Assembly (NCBI GenBank): GCA_039105265.1
Contig: JAPFFF010000008.1
Location: 2,604,001 to 2,668,000, forward strand
Length of the DNA stretch: 64,000 nucleotides
Reading direction: 5' to 3'
Source: Tritrichomonas musculus
Taxonomy: Eukaryota; Parabasalia; Tritrichomonadida; Tritrichomonadidae
The notes beneath the pieces were generated by a model, which saw nothing but the letters and a program-made list of their open reading frames with translations, was not told the origin of the DNA and made no database searches. Numbering within the stretch: position 1 is the first letter of the stretch; every line of letters begins with the position of its first letter. A program made the translations under genes and the position numbers. This document shows, piece after piece, positions 44,178 to 54,779 of this stretch.

Positions 44178-44631
44178 CACAATTTGAATTCATGAACTTC
44201 ATTCAAATTGGGTTTAAATTTCATTCGCTAATTTTATCAGTATTTAATTTCTATATATCATCCATACTAAAAATATAAATGAACATATATGTTAAGTATT
44301 TAAATATAAAAAATTAAATCAATCTCTTAAAGATACTCCTAAGTTTTAACGCCTTTAAGTTATATATCAATTTTTCGAAAAGTGGCCAAATTTGTGTTTT
44401 TATTTTTTTAATTTCTTAGCCAAATATATAATAATATATTAATATTTTAAAATAAATATATGTTAATTTATATAATAGCAAATGGGGTAAATTATATTTT
44501 GGTAATTTAATAGCATTTGCCAATGGCTTTGAACATCAAATTGTTAAATTGTTATCAAAATTTTAAAAAAGTGGATAATTGATGTTAAAAATCAGTTTTT
44601 AATAAGTTTTGGAAATCAAATGATTTGCCAA
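44178..44631. other. AT-rich intergenic DNA
   Basis: Flank between the membrane protein gene and a MITE. Nothing recognised. Confidence 0.5.
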
Positions 44632-44633
44632 TA

Positions 44634-45307
44634 GGGGGATCAACCGCCAAAAAAATGTCAGAAAAATAATATTTTAATTTTTTAAAAAAATAAATGGATA
44701 GTTTTGTTCTTCATTTCATAAGCTTTGATTTGAAATATTTTATTTTGGAATTCATCTGCACATTCACAAATGGCGGACACTTTTAATTTGAAGATATAAA
44801 TTTGACCTTTTTTAATCGTCAAAAGTTAAAATTTTCAATAGATTGGATATTTTGGGAAAAATTATTCGTAGAACATGAAAATATATCATGTACAATGTAT
44901 TAAGCTAATAAAAAAGACAAAAGACTTGTTATTTGAATAACAGTTAAAGTCTCATTTTTTTTCGCATAACATGTCATGATAACTTTCATTGTCCGCCATT
45001 TATGAATGAATTGATGAAATTAAATAAAAACAATTTTTAAAAAATAAGGTTATATTAATCTTTATTTTTTAATATATGGATTAAAATAAAACACATTATT
45101 TATTAAAATATATATATAGTTTTCATATGACATGTCATGACTAATACATTCGTCCGCCATTTATGAATGTACAGTTGAAATCAGATAAAAATATTTTTTA
45201 TAAAATGTATTTTTATTACACTTTAAATCCCCATATTTATTTAAAGCCAAACTCAAATTTTTCCTCTCTCTTTAAAAATTTGACAATTTTTTGGCGGTTG
45301 ATCCCCC
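44634..45307. mobile_element. Tc1/mariner-type MITE, 674 bp
   Basis: Inverted ends GGGGGATCAACCGCCAAAAA on both sides, extending through WTGTCA, each abutting TA (44632-44633 and 45308-45309). Internally GTCCGCCATTTATGAATG occurs at about 44991 and 45151, with an inverted form CATTCACAAATGGCGGAC near 44762. No coding frame, so it is a non-autonomous element by structure. It lies 215 bp upstream of the SAP gene and could affect its promoter. Confidence 0.78.
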
Positions 45308-45521
45308 TATATTTGCCATCATAATATTTGAAGTTTTTTTTTTTTTTTAAGTATAAAGATTTATTATTTATGTTTTGTTTTTAGAATATTTTTGCTTGTA
45401 AATCTATTGTAAAATGTAGGAAAAATCAAGATATTTTACTTTTAAGAAAGATTAAATTCAATTTCAATAAGTTATTTCAAAAAGTATAAATTATATAAAA
45501 AATCATCTAAATCAATAATAA

Positions 45522-46583
45522 ATGCAAGCCCAGCCAACAGCTCCTATTCATGGACCTATTGTACCAAATCCTCCTTCTTTTCAATCAAATGGAATTCTAA
45601 CGCCAGAAGAATTTGAAAATTTAAAGCGCCAAATTCAATTATTGAGAATTTCGCAACTTAGATACATTGTAAAAAAGTATGAGCTTCCAGCAAGTGGAAA
45701 CAAAACTCGTCTTGTTCAGATTGTTCTTCATCTCTTTGATGCAATGCGAAATACTACACTTCTCTCTAGTATCAATGCAGAAGTGCTCAATATTATTTCG
45801 TCTTTTCATGAGCCATTCACAAATCCCCTTGAAAAAACGCACAAATTATTTCTCCAAAAGCCAGAGTCTCTTCAAAATGTTGAGTTTCGATTAAGTTTTC
45901 ACCCATTTATACGTTACCCATTTATATACGATGCTGAAAACACTTTGATACCAGCACCTCCGTTATTAGGTCCTATATACGTACTTCCAGGAATTTCTTC
46001 AGGGAAATTTTCTTTTTCAATAGAAAGTTTGCTTCGTAATAAAAATGATCAAAATGAAAACATTAACAATAATGCTGATTCCAAAAAATCAAACGACAGT
46101 AATGATAATAAAGAAGAAAATACTGCTTCTAATAACGATGCCGAGAATAATAATCAAGAACAGCAGATAAATTCAAATACTTTAGATTTCAAAATTTGCA
46201 TTGATTTCGCTTGGCCAAATGGTGAGGTATCTCCATTTGAAATGATTGCTTGTATGAATTGTGCTCAAATAATAGTTTCAAATGATGATCCTTCTCCATT
46301 ACCTCTTGACATTTCAGATTGTTGCAAGATATCATCTCAGTCAAATACTGCTGCATCTTCTAATCTAATAATTGAATTCAAATCAGTCCAGACAAAAGTG
46401 CCTATGACTATTTCGATAAAACAATACGAACTTTCCTCAATGTCGTCAGTCGCTGCTAACATACTTAATGTTGAAGAGAATGCACTTGAATTTCAAGGAA
46501 ATCTAAAACAGCCGCTTCCGATGAATGACTCCATCCAAAATTGGATGCAAGATTATGCAAAACGAGTTTACACTACAAAATAA
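45522..46583 (+). CDS. SAP-domain protein with PINIT-like region, no SP-RING
   Basis: Residues of about 40-75 are a clear SAP domain (LRISQLRYIVKKYELPASGN KTRLVQIV, given in two parts), a DNA-binding helix pair. Residues 110-345 show beta-rich runs (EFRLSFHPFIRYPF; FKICIDFAWPNGEVSPFEMI; VPMTISIKQYELS) broken by an Asn/Asp-rich insert at about 180-220. Order and content recall the SAP-PINIT part of PIAS/Siz SUMO ligases. The zinc-binding SP-RING that gives those enzymes activity is not found before the stop. A chromatin-binding protein is the safer label. Confidence 0.65.
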   Translation: MQAQPTAPIHGPIVPNPPSFQSNGILTPEEFENLKRQIQLLRISQLRYIVKKYELPASGNKTRLVQIVLHLFDAMRNTTLLSSINAEVLNIISSFHEPFTNPLEKTHKLFLQKPESLQNVEFRLSFHPFIRYPFIYDAENTLIPAPPLLGPIYVLPGISSGKFSFSIESLLRNKNDQNENINNNADSKKSNDSNDNKEENTASNNDAENNNQEQQINSNTLDFKICIDFAWPNGEVSPFEMIACMNCAQIIVSNDDPSPLPLDISDCCKISSQSNTAASSNLIIEFKSVQTKVPMTISIKQYELSSMSSVAANILNVEENALEFQGNLKQPLPMNDSIQNWMQDYAKRVYTTK

Positions 46584-46755
46584 AAATTTAATGTTTTTAA
46601 ACAAGAAAAAAAAAAGATTCCATATACGAATAAAAATTTGTTGGGTCTGAAATTCAGCTTTGATTTTGAATATTAAATAAATCTTGAGAAGAAAACTCTT
46701 TAGGAGGAATGAATGAATTTATAACCAATAAAATAAAATTATACATAAAAAAAAA

Positions 46756-46826
46756 TGCATCGCCCGGGAATCGGACCCGGACCCCCACCTTGGCAAGGTG
46801 AAATTCTACCATTAGACCAGCGATGC
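46756..46826 (-). tRNA. tRNA-Gly (GCC)
   Basis: Read on the minus strand, 71 nt fold as a full cloverleaf: acceptor GCATCGC with GCGATGC, D-arm TCTAATGGTAGA, anticodon stem-loop CACCTTGCCAAGGTG with anticodon GCC, T-arm CGGGTCCGATTCCCG and discriminator A. Both internal promoter boxes are present. A run of nine T follows the 3' end on that strand, the polymerase III stop. No intron. Confidence 0.96.
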
Positions 46827-46911
46827 TCGCATAGATTATGTTGTTTATATTATCAATAAATTAACTTTTAATAAATGAACTTCACAAGTGAACAAGAAAT
46901 GCAAAAACTGA

Positions 46912-49377
46912 ATGATGGCGCCATTTATTCAATTTCCATATAGATTCAATTGCATGGCTCTTCAAAAGAAAAAAGTAATTAAACAAATCACGCCAAATTT
47001 TCACAAAGAAGAAGCCATAATAGATTATGATACGACAGATGAGTTTGGAGATTTACTTATTCCAGCATTTCTTCAGCATATATATTTACATGCAGATCCA
47101 CCTATTACAGCTTTAAGAGATTGGCAGCATCAATTACTTGCATCTCAAAATTGGGAAGAAAAAAAAAACTGCGTCGCAGTTGCTCCAACTTCAGGAGGAA
47201 AAACATTAATTGCCGAAGTTGCAATTGCTCAACTTCTTGAAGACGAGCCATTTTCGAAAGCAATTTATACGTTACCATTTGTTGCACTAGCTGCAGAAAA
47301 AACAACAGAATTCGAAGCAAAATTTCAATCATTTTCTGTTCGGCCATTTTATAAAAATGTCGGAAGAGGTGATTTTTACAGAGGATCAATTGGTATTTGC
47401 ACATATGAAAAAGCACATTCAATCATAAATTCAGCAATCAAAGGTCATTATGATCATAAAATAAAGCTTGTTGTAATTGATGAAGTTCACATGATATCAG
47501 ATGATTCGCGAGGAGTTGCTTTGGAGTCACTCATTATGAAATTAAGATCAATGAAATCGCCACCACGAATTATTACGTTAACAGCAACATTAAATCAAGC
47601 AGATGCGGATAATTTAGCTAATAAGATTGGCGGATTTTCTTTTTTTTCGACACAAAAAAATTCAAATATCAGAAAATATATATCAGTACCAGGAGGTGAG
47701 TTATTTCGTATTAATGATGATAAACTTCAACGAATTTATCAAGCTAAGTCAATCAAAGAAGATAACGATTTTTTAATTCCAATGGTTCGAACAAATCTTC
47801 TCAAATCACGGAATGCTACAGTTCTCATTTTTGTCAATACACGAAATGATACAAAAAGAGTAGCAACTTTTTTAATGAATCATATCAATGATGAAATTGA
47901 TGGTTTGAAAAAAATACCATCCCCTCCTAATTCTGTTTCTACGCTTCGAAAAGAACTTGTTCATGATTTAGCTAAATCGCCAGCTGGTGTTGATCCTATT
48001 TTATCAAAATGTTTTTTATCTGGAATTGGCTTTCATCATGCAGGACTTCTTCTTGAAGAAAGAAAAGTTATTGAAAAAGGAATGAGAAATGGATCTCTTT
48101 CGATTGTAATTGCAACAACAACGCTTAGTGCAGGAATTAATATCAGAAGTGTGTCACGTGTAATTATTTATTCGCCATATCGAAAAGTAAACGGTAAAAA
48201 AACGATTCTTGCAGAATCTTTATTTGCACAAATGGCAGGTCGTTGTGGGAGAGTTGAGCAGCTTGCTGGAGATGTAATTACAATATCAAGAAGTCAGTAT
48301 GAAACAAAAGAAATATTTGAGCATGTTTGTAAACCTCTTCCATCAATTGTAACTGTACTTTCGACAACTGAACAAATTGATACTTATGTTTTGCAGGCGC
48401 TTTCGTTTGGATTTGCAACGGACATTTATACATTGAAAACATTTCTTCAATCAAGTTTTAATGAAACTGAAGATGTTGTTATAAAAGATTCAATTAATCG
48501 TTTAATTCGGGTAAATATGATTGAAAATGAAAAGAAATGTATTCCAACGACACTTGGAATTGCAGTATCATCAGCTAATTTGAGTATCGAAGATGGAATT
48601 GATTTGAACGAAGCAACAAATAAATTAATGGCATCTGTTTGCCTCATTGATGATCTTCACTTGATTTACCTTTGCACCCCATCAAGAACAGGAATTCCTC
48701 TTCCATCATTTAAAGAAGAAATATGGGAAGAAATATTTGAAAGTCATATTCATGTAATTGGTTTAATTACTGGTAAAACGATTCAGCAACTTCGATTAAT
48801 GATTATCCGTAGTTTCAGTGGATATGGCGATGAAATTGGTCCTAAAGAACGTCCTGTTTTTGAAAAGATATTTGGAGCTTGCGTTTTGTCAAACTTAATA
48901 GAAGAGTCACCTATTCAATATGTTGAAAAAAAATACAAAATTGATCGTGGATCAATTCAAATGCTTCAATCGTCATCATCAATGTTCTCTGGCCAAGCAA
49001 CTAAATTTTGTGAAGTTATGGGTTTTCATCCTCTTGCAGCAGCTTTGAAACAGTTTACTAAAAGAATAACTTATGGCGTAAAAAATGATATAATTGATTT
49101 GATGTCAATTCCTTCAATGAGAAGAGAAATTGCGCGTTCAATATTTGATCATGGATATTCAACACTGAATGATTTACATACACTATCACCTGAAGAAATT
49201 GCGTCAATGATCCCAACTGATGGTGATGGGCTAAATAATGATGATCTTATTGAAATTGCTTCACAAATTGCCGGTGAGTCAAGTACATTGGCTGAGCAAT
49301 TGGCTATAATCGAAGATTTAGAAGAACAAGCAACTTGGAAGAAAATACAATTCTCTGATAGTGAGAATGAATTTTAA
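46912..49377 (+). CDS. HELQ/Hel308-type DNA helicase
   Basis: Superfamily 2 motifs in order: LRDWQHQLL, APTSGGKT (Walker A, about residues 91-98), DEVHMI, TLTATLN, LIFVNTR, GFHHAGL and TTTLSAGINI with QMAGRCGR. The DWQ lead and TSGGKT loop are typical of HELQ and the polymerase theta helicase domain. A winged-helix and ratchet region follows, then a C-terminal helix-hairpin-helix (ARSIFDHGYSTLNDLHTLSP). HELQ works at stalled forks. No polymerase domain is attached. Two ATGs lie together at 46912 and 46915; another ATG at 46875 is in a different frame and soon stops. Confidence 0.88.
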   Translation: MMAPFIQFPYRFNCMALQKKKVIKQITPNFHKEEAIIDYDTTDEFGDLLIPAFLQHIYLHADPPITALRDWQHQLLASQNWEEKKNCVAVAPTSGGKTLIAEVAIAQLLEDEPFSKAIYTLPFVALAAEKTTEFEAKFQSFSVRPFYKNVGRGDFYRGSIGICTYEKAHSIINSAIKGHYDHKIKLVVIDEVHMISDDSRGVALESLIMKLRSMKSPPRIITLTATLNQADADNLANKIGGFSFFSTQKNSNIRKYISVPGGELFRINDDKLQRIYQAKSIKEDNDFLIPMVRTNLLKSRNATVLIFVNTRNDTKRVATFLMNHINDEIDGLKKIPSPPNSVSTLRKELVHDLAKSPAGVDPILSKCFLSGIGFHHAGLLLEERKVIEKGMRNGSLSIVIATTTLSAGINIRSVSRVIIYSPYRKVNGKKTILAESLFAQMAGRCGRVEQLAGDVITISRSQYETKEIFEHVCKPLPSIVTVLSTTEQIDTYVLQALSFGFATDIYTLKTFLQSSFNETEDVVIKDSINRLIRVNMIENEKKCIPTTLGIAVSSANLSIEDGIDLNEATNKLMASVCLIDDLHLIYLCTPSRTGIPLPSFKEEIWEEIFESHIHVIGLITGKTIQQLRLMIIRSFSGYGDEIGPKERPVFEKIFGACVLSNLIEESPIQYVEKKYKIDRGSIQMLQSSSSMFSGQATKFCEVMGFHPLAAALKQFTKRITYGVKNDIIDLMSIPSMRREIARSIFDHGYSTLNDLHTLSPEEIASMIPTDGDGLNNDDLIEIASQIAGESSTLAEQLAIIEDLEEQATWKKIQFSDSENEF

Positions 49378-49553
49378 TATTAATAAATGTTTTTATTTCT
49401 GCGATCTTAAATTTCAAATGTATGTCTTTTTTAAATATTTTTTTTTTTCTAATGCATCAAAATCCCATCCAAAAAAGAAAAAGAAAAAAAAAAAATAATG
49501 ATGTAAGACAGTTATTTATATACAAACACAGTAAAATCTAATTGTAACTAATA

Positions 49554-50960
49554 TTAAATATCAATCCGCTTTATCGCGTGTTGGGTTGTTGTATTTTGAA
49601 GTGTTCTCTGAATTTGTGGATGAAGCATAACAATTTCATCAAAATCTTCTTTCATAAGTTCAAATGCTTCAACATATGTTTTTGCAATTGACGAAAAAAG
49701 CTCCGGATTTCCATTAATAACTGATTCTTCGCCAATTACACTTCCTTTAAATCCAGTACACTCATCAACAATCATTCCATTTGAATTAATAAGAGCAACT
49801 TTACCTTCAGTTATAAAATACATTCTATTATTTACACGTCCAGCTTTCAAAAGAATATCACCAGGCGTGAATATCCTTGGAATTAATGCAATTGCAACTT
49901 TTTCAAGGGCTTCATGGCTGGCACCTTGAAATGCTGTAACTTTTGTAAATACATCTCTGTGTAGTTCGTAAGCAAGTTTATTCTGAAGTTTTGCTGGAAG
50001 TTTTGATGCGATTTCATATACGTCTGCTCGATCTCTATCTCTTTCCCAAACATATTCGTAATATCTCATTAATTCTTCCATCGATTCTTTAGATGCTTCT
50101 TTTGATTTAAAGGTAGAATAAACACGCTGATATTTTGTGAGGAACGAGTGGCGTGATGGATCTGCAACAATAGAAACTAAATTTGAAACAAGATAATTAT
50201 AAAAAAAGACACCAACAGCTTCAACGCCAATAACAACACAAACTTCCGGGAAAGTATAAGGATGTAAATCTCCATAACCAATGGTGAGAATTGTCGTTGT
50301 TATATAGTATAATGTATGAAAATATTGAATTGAAACTGGCTTGTTAATTATTTTGGCTTCAACTATCCATGATTTATTTGGTATTTCTCTAAATCCAGTA
50401 TACCAAAAAATGCATGCACTAAAATGTGCTATTGTAATTAAAAAGCAAAAAAGAATAATTATGCGAGAAGCTGGATGGTTGTAAACAAGAGTATTATTAA
50501 TTGCCCAGCATGAATCGTAAAGCCTAAGCATACGAAGAAGTTTAAGGCAAACAAAACAATTATACACTTTACGGCTGTGTAAAATAAATCCAATAAGGTA
50601 AAAAGGTATAGGCGATATGCAATAAATAATGAACTTCCATTTCGGGATACTGGCAGAAATAGATTCCTTATCAAGCTTTATAACGCCATATTTGAGAACA
50701 CCTGTTCTCTTGACAATGAAAATATCAATAAGGTAAAAAAGATCAATAAAAAGAGCTGGTAGCACAAAATAAAATGTTAAATCGAGATTAAATACAATTT
50801 CATATGGAATTTCCCAGAGGCAAATCATTGACATAAAAAACATTAAATACTCCCAAATCTCTCTAAAAAGTGAGTATGGATAGATCCCATACGATGTTTT
50901 CTTCTTTTCTTTTAAATTAGAATCATTTCTTTGAAGGTTTGAAGATGCTTCATCTTTCAT
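49554..50960 (-). CDS. Voltage-gated-type K+ channel with cyclic-nucleotide-binding domain
   Basis: Six hydrophobic segments lie between residues 30 and 285. The pore helix and filter read TTTILTIGYGD (about 222-232), a potassium-selective signature. A C-linker is followed by a cNMP-binding domain at about 365-450 (FTPGDILLKAGRVNNRMYFI; EESVINGNPELFSSIAKTYV). This is the layout of HCN/CNG/EAG channels. The S4 stretch (FVCLKLLRMLRLYDSCW) has few arginines, so voltage sensing may be weak. N-terminal tail short. Plasma membrane expected. Confidence 0.88.
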   Translation of the reverse strand: MKDEASSNLQRNDSNLKEKKKTSYGIYPYSLFREIWEYLMFFMSMICLWEIPYEIVFNLDLTFYFVLPALFIDLFYLIDIFIVKRTGVLKYGVIKLDKESISASIPKWKFIIYCISPIPFYLIGFILHSRKVYNCFVCLKLLRMLRLYDSCWAINNTLVYNHPASRIIILFCFLITIAHFSACIFWYTGFREIPNKSWIVEAKIINKPVSIQYFHTLYYITTTILTIGYGDLHPYTFPEVCVVIGVEAVGVFFYNYLVSNLVSIVADPSRHSFLTKYQRVYSTFKSKEASKESMEELMRYYEYVWERDRDRADVYEIASKLPAKLQNKLAYELHRDVFTKVTAFQGASHEALEKVAIALIPRIFTPGDILLKAGRVNNRMYFITEGKVALINSNGMIVDECTGFKGSVIGEESVINGNPELFSSIAKTYVEAFELMKEDFDEIVMLHPQIQRTLQNTTTQHAIKRIDI

Positions 50961-51195
50961 TAGATATAAATATTTTTTGAATACAATATGATTATTAATT
51001 TTTCATTCATATATATTCATTAATAATAAATATTTTTGATTTTTTTAACAATAATTAAATGTATCTTTGTGATTAATATTATTTTTTGATTTTTGATGAT
51101 CATTTTAATATTTTTTTGGTGAATTTTATTAATTTTTATATGTGTTAAACTATCAATACAATATATTGGCCTGTTTTTGACCTTAAAATCTTTGG

Positions 51196-52371
51196 ATGAC
51201 ATCAGCAAATTCAAATCTTACTCCTACTTCATCTTCTTCAGGCTTGCTTCCAACTTCCTCTCAGGATGGTTTGGAAGCAAATTCTGATCCAATTTGGTTT
51301 GCACGTTTGCAAGAAGTTCTACTTATGCATCGTCCATTTGACTTCTGCGTTCTTCTTGTTGTTATAGAACTTATTTTTGGATTTATATACTTTTTAAATC
51401 TTGGCATTTTTGCTACAATTGCTTTACTTGGCTTAATTTCTTACATGCTCTTTATTCATTATTGCCATCCTAACCCCATTTTTGAGAAAATATTTTTTCC
51501 TCCACTCAAGAAACCAATTGACCAAACCCAGCCAAATAGGATTAGATCATATGAAGAATTTTCTAATTTTGTTGCGTCATTTCATCATACTTTCCAACAT
51601 TATTTTGGCCACAAGCATTTAACAGGAATCAAACGAGTTATATTTGGAATTGGTTCATTTATTTTTGCTCTCCTTCTTAAAAGAGTTGTTCCTTTTTGGG
51701 TGAACTTTCTTCTTGTACATTGCATATTATTTTTGCCATTGGCAATTCTGCGCCCATGGCCAACAAAAGATGTTCCAGGAGAAGAACAAAAATCAGAAGA
51801 TACAACAACGCAAACATCTTCTCAAGCCCAAGTCACAGAAAATAATCAATCACCTTCAACCGCATCTGCAGCTACAAGCACTTCACCAGGCGTGAATAAC
51901 ATTACACAATCAAATCAAAATCAAATTCCGCTTGAAGACTTAAGTACCAAAGCAAATACAAGCAAAGCATCTAGTCCTAGTACTTTTAGAGAAGTAATTA
52001 TGGAACCAACAAATGAAAATCCTCTTGCAGACAATTTTGAAGATCCATTAGGAATAACTTCTACACCATCTGCTAAAAAAACAGCAAATTTAAATAATTC
52101 AAATGCTCTTCCAACGCCTCCCATGACTCCAAATTCAGTTTCATCACCAGCGCCATCATCTCCAGCACCAGGATTGCCACCAGTTCCTCCATCAACGCCA
52201 TCTTCAGGTTTACCTCCAATTCCTCCTTCATCGTCAACTCCAAAAAATGCATCAAATTCAGCAGCAAATCCTAATGTAACAACAAAAGCCGCAACTTCAC
52301 CAAAACCCAAAGGATTATTGAAAGGGAAGTTTTCAGCAAAAGGAAAGAATAACAAAGATGAGACAGATTAA
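51196..52371 (+). CDS. Reticulon-like (ARL6IP1/RETREG type) ER membrane protein
   Basis: Two long hydrophobic hairpins at about residues 50-95 (FDFCVLLVVIELIFGFIYFL...) and 155-190 (GIGSFIFALLL...VNFLLVHCILFLPLAI) are separated by a cytosolic loop. This is the reticulon-homology arrangement that bends ER membranes. LLMHRPFDFCVLL before the first hairpin resembles ARL6IP1-type proteins. Residues 195-391 are disordered and Pro/Ser/Thr-rich, ending in a basic tail. Family call by topology and local resemblance only. Confidence 0.5.
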   Translation: MTSANSNLTPTSSSSGLLPTSSQDGLEANSDPIWFARLQEVLLMHRPFDFCVLLVVIELIFGFIYFLNLGIFATIALLGLISYMLFIHYCHPNPIFEKIFFPPLKKPIDQTQPNRIRSYEEFSNFVASFHHTFQHYFGHKHLTGIKRVIFGIGSFIFALLLKRVVPFWVNFLLVHCILFLPLAILRPWPTKDVPGEEQKSEDTTTQTSSQAQVTENNQSPSTASAATSTSPGVNNITQSNQNQIPLEDLSTKANTSKASSPSTFREVIMEPTNENPLADNFEDPLGITSTPSAKKTANLNNSNALPTPPMTPNSVSSPAPSSPAPGLPPVPPSTPSSGLPPIPPSSSTPKNASNSAANPNVTTKAATSPKPKGLLKGKFSAKGKNNKDETD

Positions 52372-52759
52372 TTTTCTATTCCTATTAATTATATTTTGTT
52401 AAATTCTTTATTTTATTATTATTGATCCTAATTCATTTTTTAAATGTATAGATTCTATTAGTTAGCTCTCAATCTTTTTTTTTATCTGAAATATATTGCA
52501 AAAATAAAATGATAATTCATACCCGTAAAGTTAATTAGATGGTCAGAATTATGGTGTGGTATCAAATGTTTTCTTAATAATGAAATAATTTTTTTAATGT
52601 TCATCTGCATATGAATATTAAAATATTCGTTTCCTATAAGATTTTACTAATAATAATATAGAATATTTTTATTTAACTTAATAATCGCAATAATATTGGT
52701 TTGTTCAATATTAATCATACATCTAAAATAAAATTAAAAATAAAGTAAAAAAATATAAA
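52372..52759. other. AT-rich convergent intergenic DNA
   Basis: 388 bp of 3' flanks of two convergent genes. Nothing else seen. Confidence 0.5.
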
Positions 52760-53974
52760 TTATTGGTCTTCGTCCTGCTCTTCCTCTTCTTCTTCTTCGG
52801 CTTCTCCATCAAAGCCTTCATTTTCTTCTTCTTCTTCAAGAGGTTCAAAAACAATTTCTTCATCGTCGTCAATATCAAAATTGACCCCAAGATCTGTAAT
52901 GGTTTTTCCTATTTTCCATAGCGATGACTTCATTGCAGCAACAACAGTATCGCCACCATATTGAAGTTTTGGCTTGACTCCATTTTCGAAAATAGCCATT
53001 ACGCCATCAATAAGAGTATTTATTGCTTTATTTGCTTCTTCTTTAAAATCATTTCGAGCTTTTTCATAGTCTTCTGGACTCGTATATTTAAAATCTTTAT
53101 ATAATTCATTGTTTGAAGCGAATTTTTCGGTCTGTTCTTTAAGTATTTTAATTTGGTCACTTTCATCTGCCATTAACTTTTCTGTAGTTGTTTTATGATT
53201 AGCATATTCTAAATTTGCACGTTCAATATCTCTTTTTATAACATTTCTTAAGCGTGTTTGTGAATTTTGCGAATTTGGTTCAAGCTGTTCATTTTCATCA
53301 ACCATTTGACCATATTGTTCTTGCATTAATGCGATGTTCTGTTCTAGTTCATTCGTTTTAGCTGTTTCTTCTTCGATTTGGCTGTTAAGCTCTTCGATTT
53401 TTGCCCTCAAAAGCTTCCTTTCGTCATTTTCAAACTCACCAGCATTAATCCTATCAATTTGATATTGCTCTGTCATTAAAATACCGTCTTTTTCATCTGC
53501 AAAATTAACTGCATCCTGTATTTGTCGTAGTATTTGATCATTTGGAAGAACAGCGCCTTGAACTTGGTCAGGTGGCTTTAAATCTTCTATTACGCGATTT
53601 ATTAAATCAAACTGTTGGTTGATCGAAGTCTGAAAGTGAGTTAAAGCTTTTTTCATTGGATCTGGCGCTTGAACTTCTTTTTTCTGTACGATGAATTTTT
53701 GGACGCGTTTCTTTTCTTTTGACTTCTTTTTTTGTTTAGGTTTTTCTGGTTCTGGTGGTTTTTCCTCTGTTTTCGGTGGATCTTTTGAAGTTTTTTGACC
53801 TGAAGAAAATGTGGGAAGTTCTGGAAGACCATTCTCATCTTCATTTTCTGGCTTTCGAGGATGAAATAATGAAGATTCGTCTTCATTATTTTCATCTTCA
53901 TGAAACAAGTCCCCAACGGCTGTTGTACCCTTTCCAAAAAGGGAGGAAGGGTTATCTGAGAAGAGTGATGCCAT
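52760..53974 (-). CDS. FKBP15-like coiled-coil protein, 404 aa
   Basis: The N-terminus carries LF motifs (SLFSDNPSSLFGKG; GDLFHED; SLFHP), a common adaptor-binding style. A basic Pro/Lys stretch follows at about 65-105, then a long coiled coil (130-300). Residues 325-365 (IDGVMAIFENGVKPKLQYGG, VVAAMKSSLWKIGKTI) resemble the C-terminal region of FKBP15/WAFL, an endosomal actin-linked protein. An acidic EEEE tail ends the protein. The FKBP domain itself is absent. Similarity is limited, so treat the name as a hint. Confidence 0.45.
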   Translation of the reverse strand: MASLFSDNPSSLFGKGTTAVGDLFHEDENNEDESSLFHPRKPENEDENGLPELPTFSSGQKTSKDPPKTEEKPPEPEKPKQKKKSKEKKRVQKFIVQKKEVQAPDPMKKALTHFQTSINQQFDLINRVIEDLKPPDQVQGAVLPNDQILRQIQDAVNFADEKDGILMTEQYQIDRINAGEFENDERKLLRAKIEELNSQIEEETAKTNELEQNIALMQEQYGQMVDENEQLEPNSQNSQTRLRNVIKRDIERANLEYANHKTTTEKLMADESDQIKILKEQTEKFASNNELYKDFKYTSPEDYEKARNDFKEEANKAINTLIDGVMAIFENGVKPKLQYGGDTVVAAMKSSLWKIGKTITDLGVNFDIDDDEEIVFEPLEEEEENEGFDGEAEEEEEEEQDEDQ

Positions 53975-54074
53975 TTTGGAGAAATCTTTTAGTATTGCTT
54001 TTTGGGAGAACGTTTATTTTCAAATTTTCGAAATTTGAAACTTTTTAAATAAAGAGAAATAAATAAAATTTCGG

Positions 54075-54779
54075 ATGAATGAATTAAAGAATGAAGAGAA
54101 TAACCAAGATCAAGTTGATTTAATCCACAATCATATTCAGGATAACTTCGTTGCATCAGCTGGAGGTGCTGAGAGATATATTATAGTAAAATTTACAGTA
54201 ATTTTTATCTATTTAATTGGCGTTGCTTTCAGTTTTTACCCTACATTACAGCTTGCTCTTGTATCATTAGCCACTATTATCGAATTTTGGCTTTGCAAAA
54301 ATGTTGATGGACTTGACCTTGTTGGAATGAGATGGTCTCATGAAATCGGTTATGGAGGTGACCCGCAATGGATTTTTTATTCTAGACAAGACCCTTACGT
54401 TCCAGATCCAATGAACTCAAATATTTTTTGGTTTGTATTATTTGGTGGATTCTTTATATGGTTTTGTATATTCTTTTGGGCAATTTTTGAATTTTCTGGA
54501 ATGAATGTATTAATTTCTTTTTTGGTACTAGCTGCACATGCCTGTAATGCATGCTGCTTCTTAAAATGCCATTCAGTTTCAACAAAGCAAGCAGATGATG
54601 TTGCCAGATCTGTATTACTCGACTCTTCATTTGATAACAATAATAATGGCAATGGTATAGAAGGGAAAAGTAACTCTAATAAAGTAAATAACCACCAGCC
54701 TTTAGATAATGTTGATACGACGGATATCCACCTTGATGTAAAACTAGAACCAGATTCTGATGAAGATCAGCATGTGTAA
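54075..54779 (+). CDS. TVP23 Golgi membrane protein
   Basis: Four hydrophobic segments and the family's central signature: DFW-type FWLCKNVDGLDLVGMRWSHE, then PQWIFYSRQDP and NSNIFWFVLFGGFFIWFCIF. This is TVP23/FAM18, a conserved late-Golgi vesicle protein. Length 234 is normal for the family. The C-terminal 65 residues are hydrophilic and Asn/Asp-rich. Divergent from the coiled-coil gene at 53974 across 100 bp. Confidence 0.9.
   Translation: MNELKNEENNQDQVDLIHNHIQDNFVASAGGAERYIIVKFTVIFIYLIGVAFSFYPTLQLALVSLATIIEFWLCKNVDGLDLVGMRWSHEIGYGGDPQWIFYSRQDPYVPDPMNSNIFWFVLFGGFFIWFCIFFWAIFEFSGMNVLISFLVLAAHACNACCFLKCHSVSTKQADDVARSVLLDSSFDNNNNGNGIEGKSNSNKVNNHQPLDNVDTTDIHLDVKLEPDSDEDQHV

Noticed and set aside
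46875-46911. Earlier ATG as the helicase start
   Set aside because: It is in another frame and stops after about 22 codons; no splice signals of the trichomonad type are visible to join it to the helicase.
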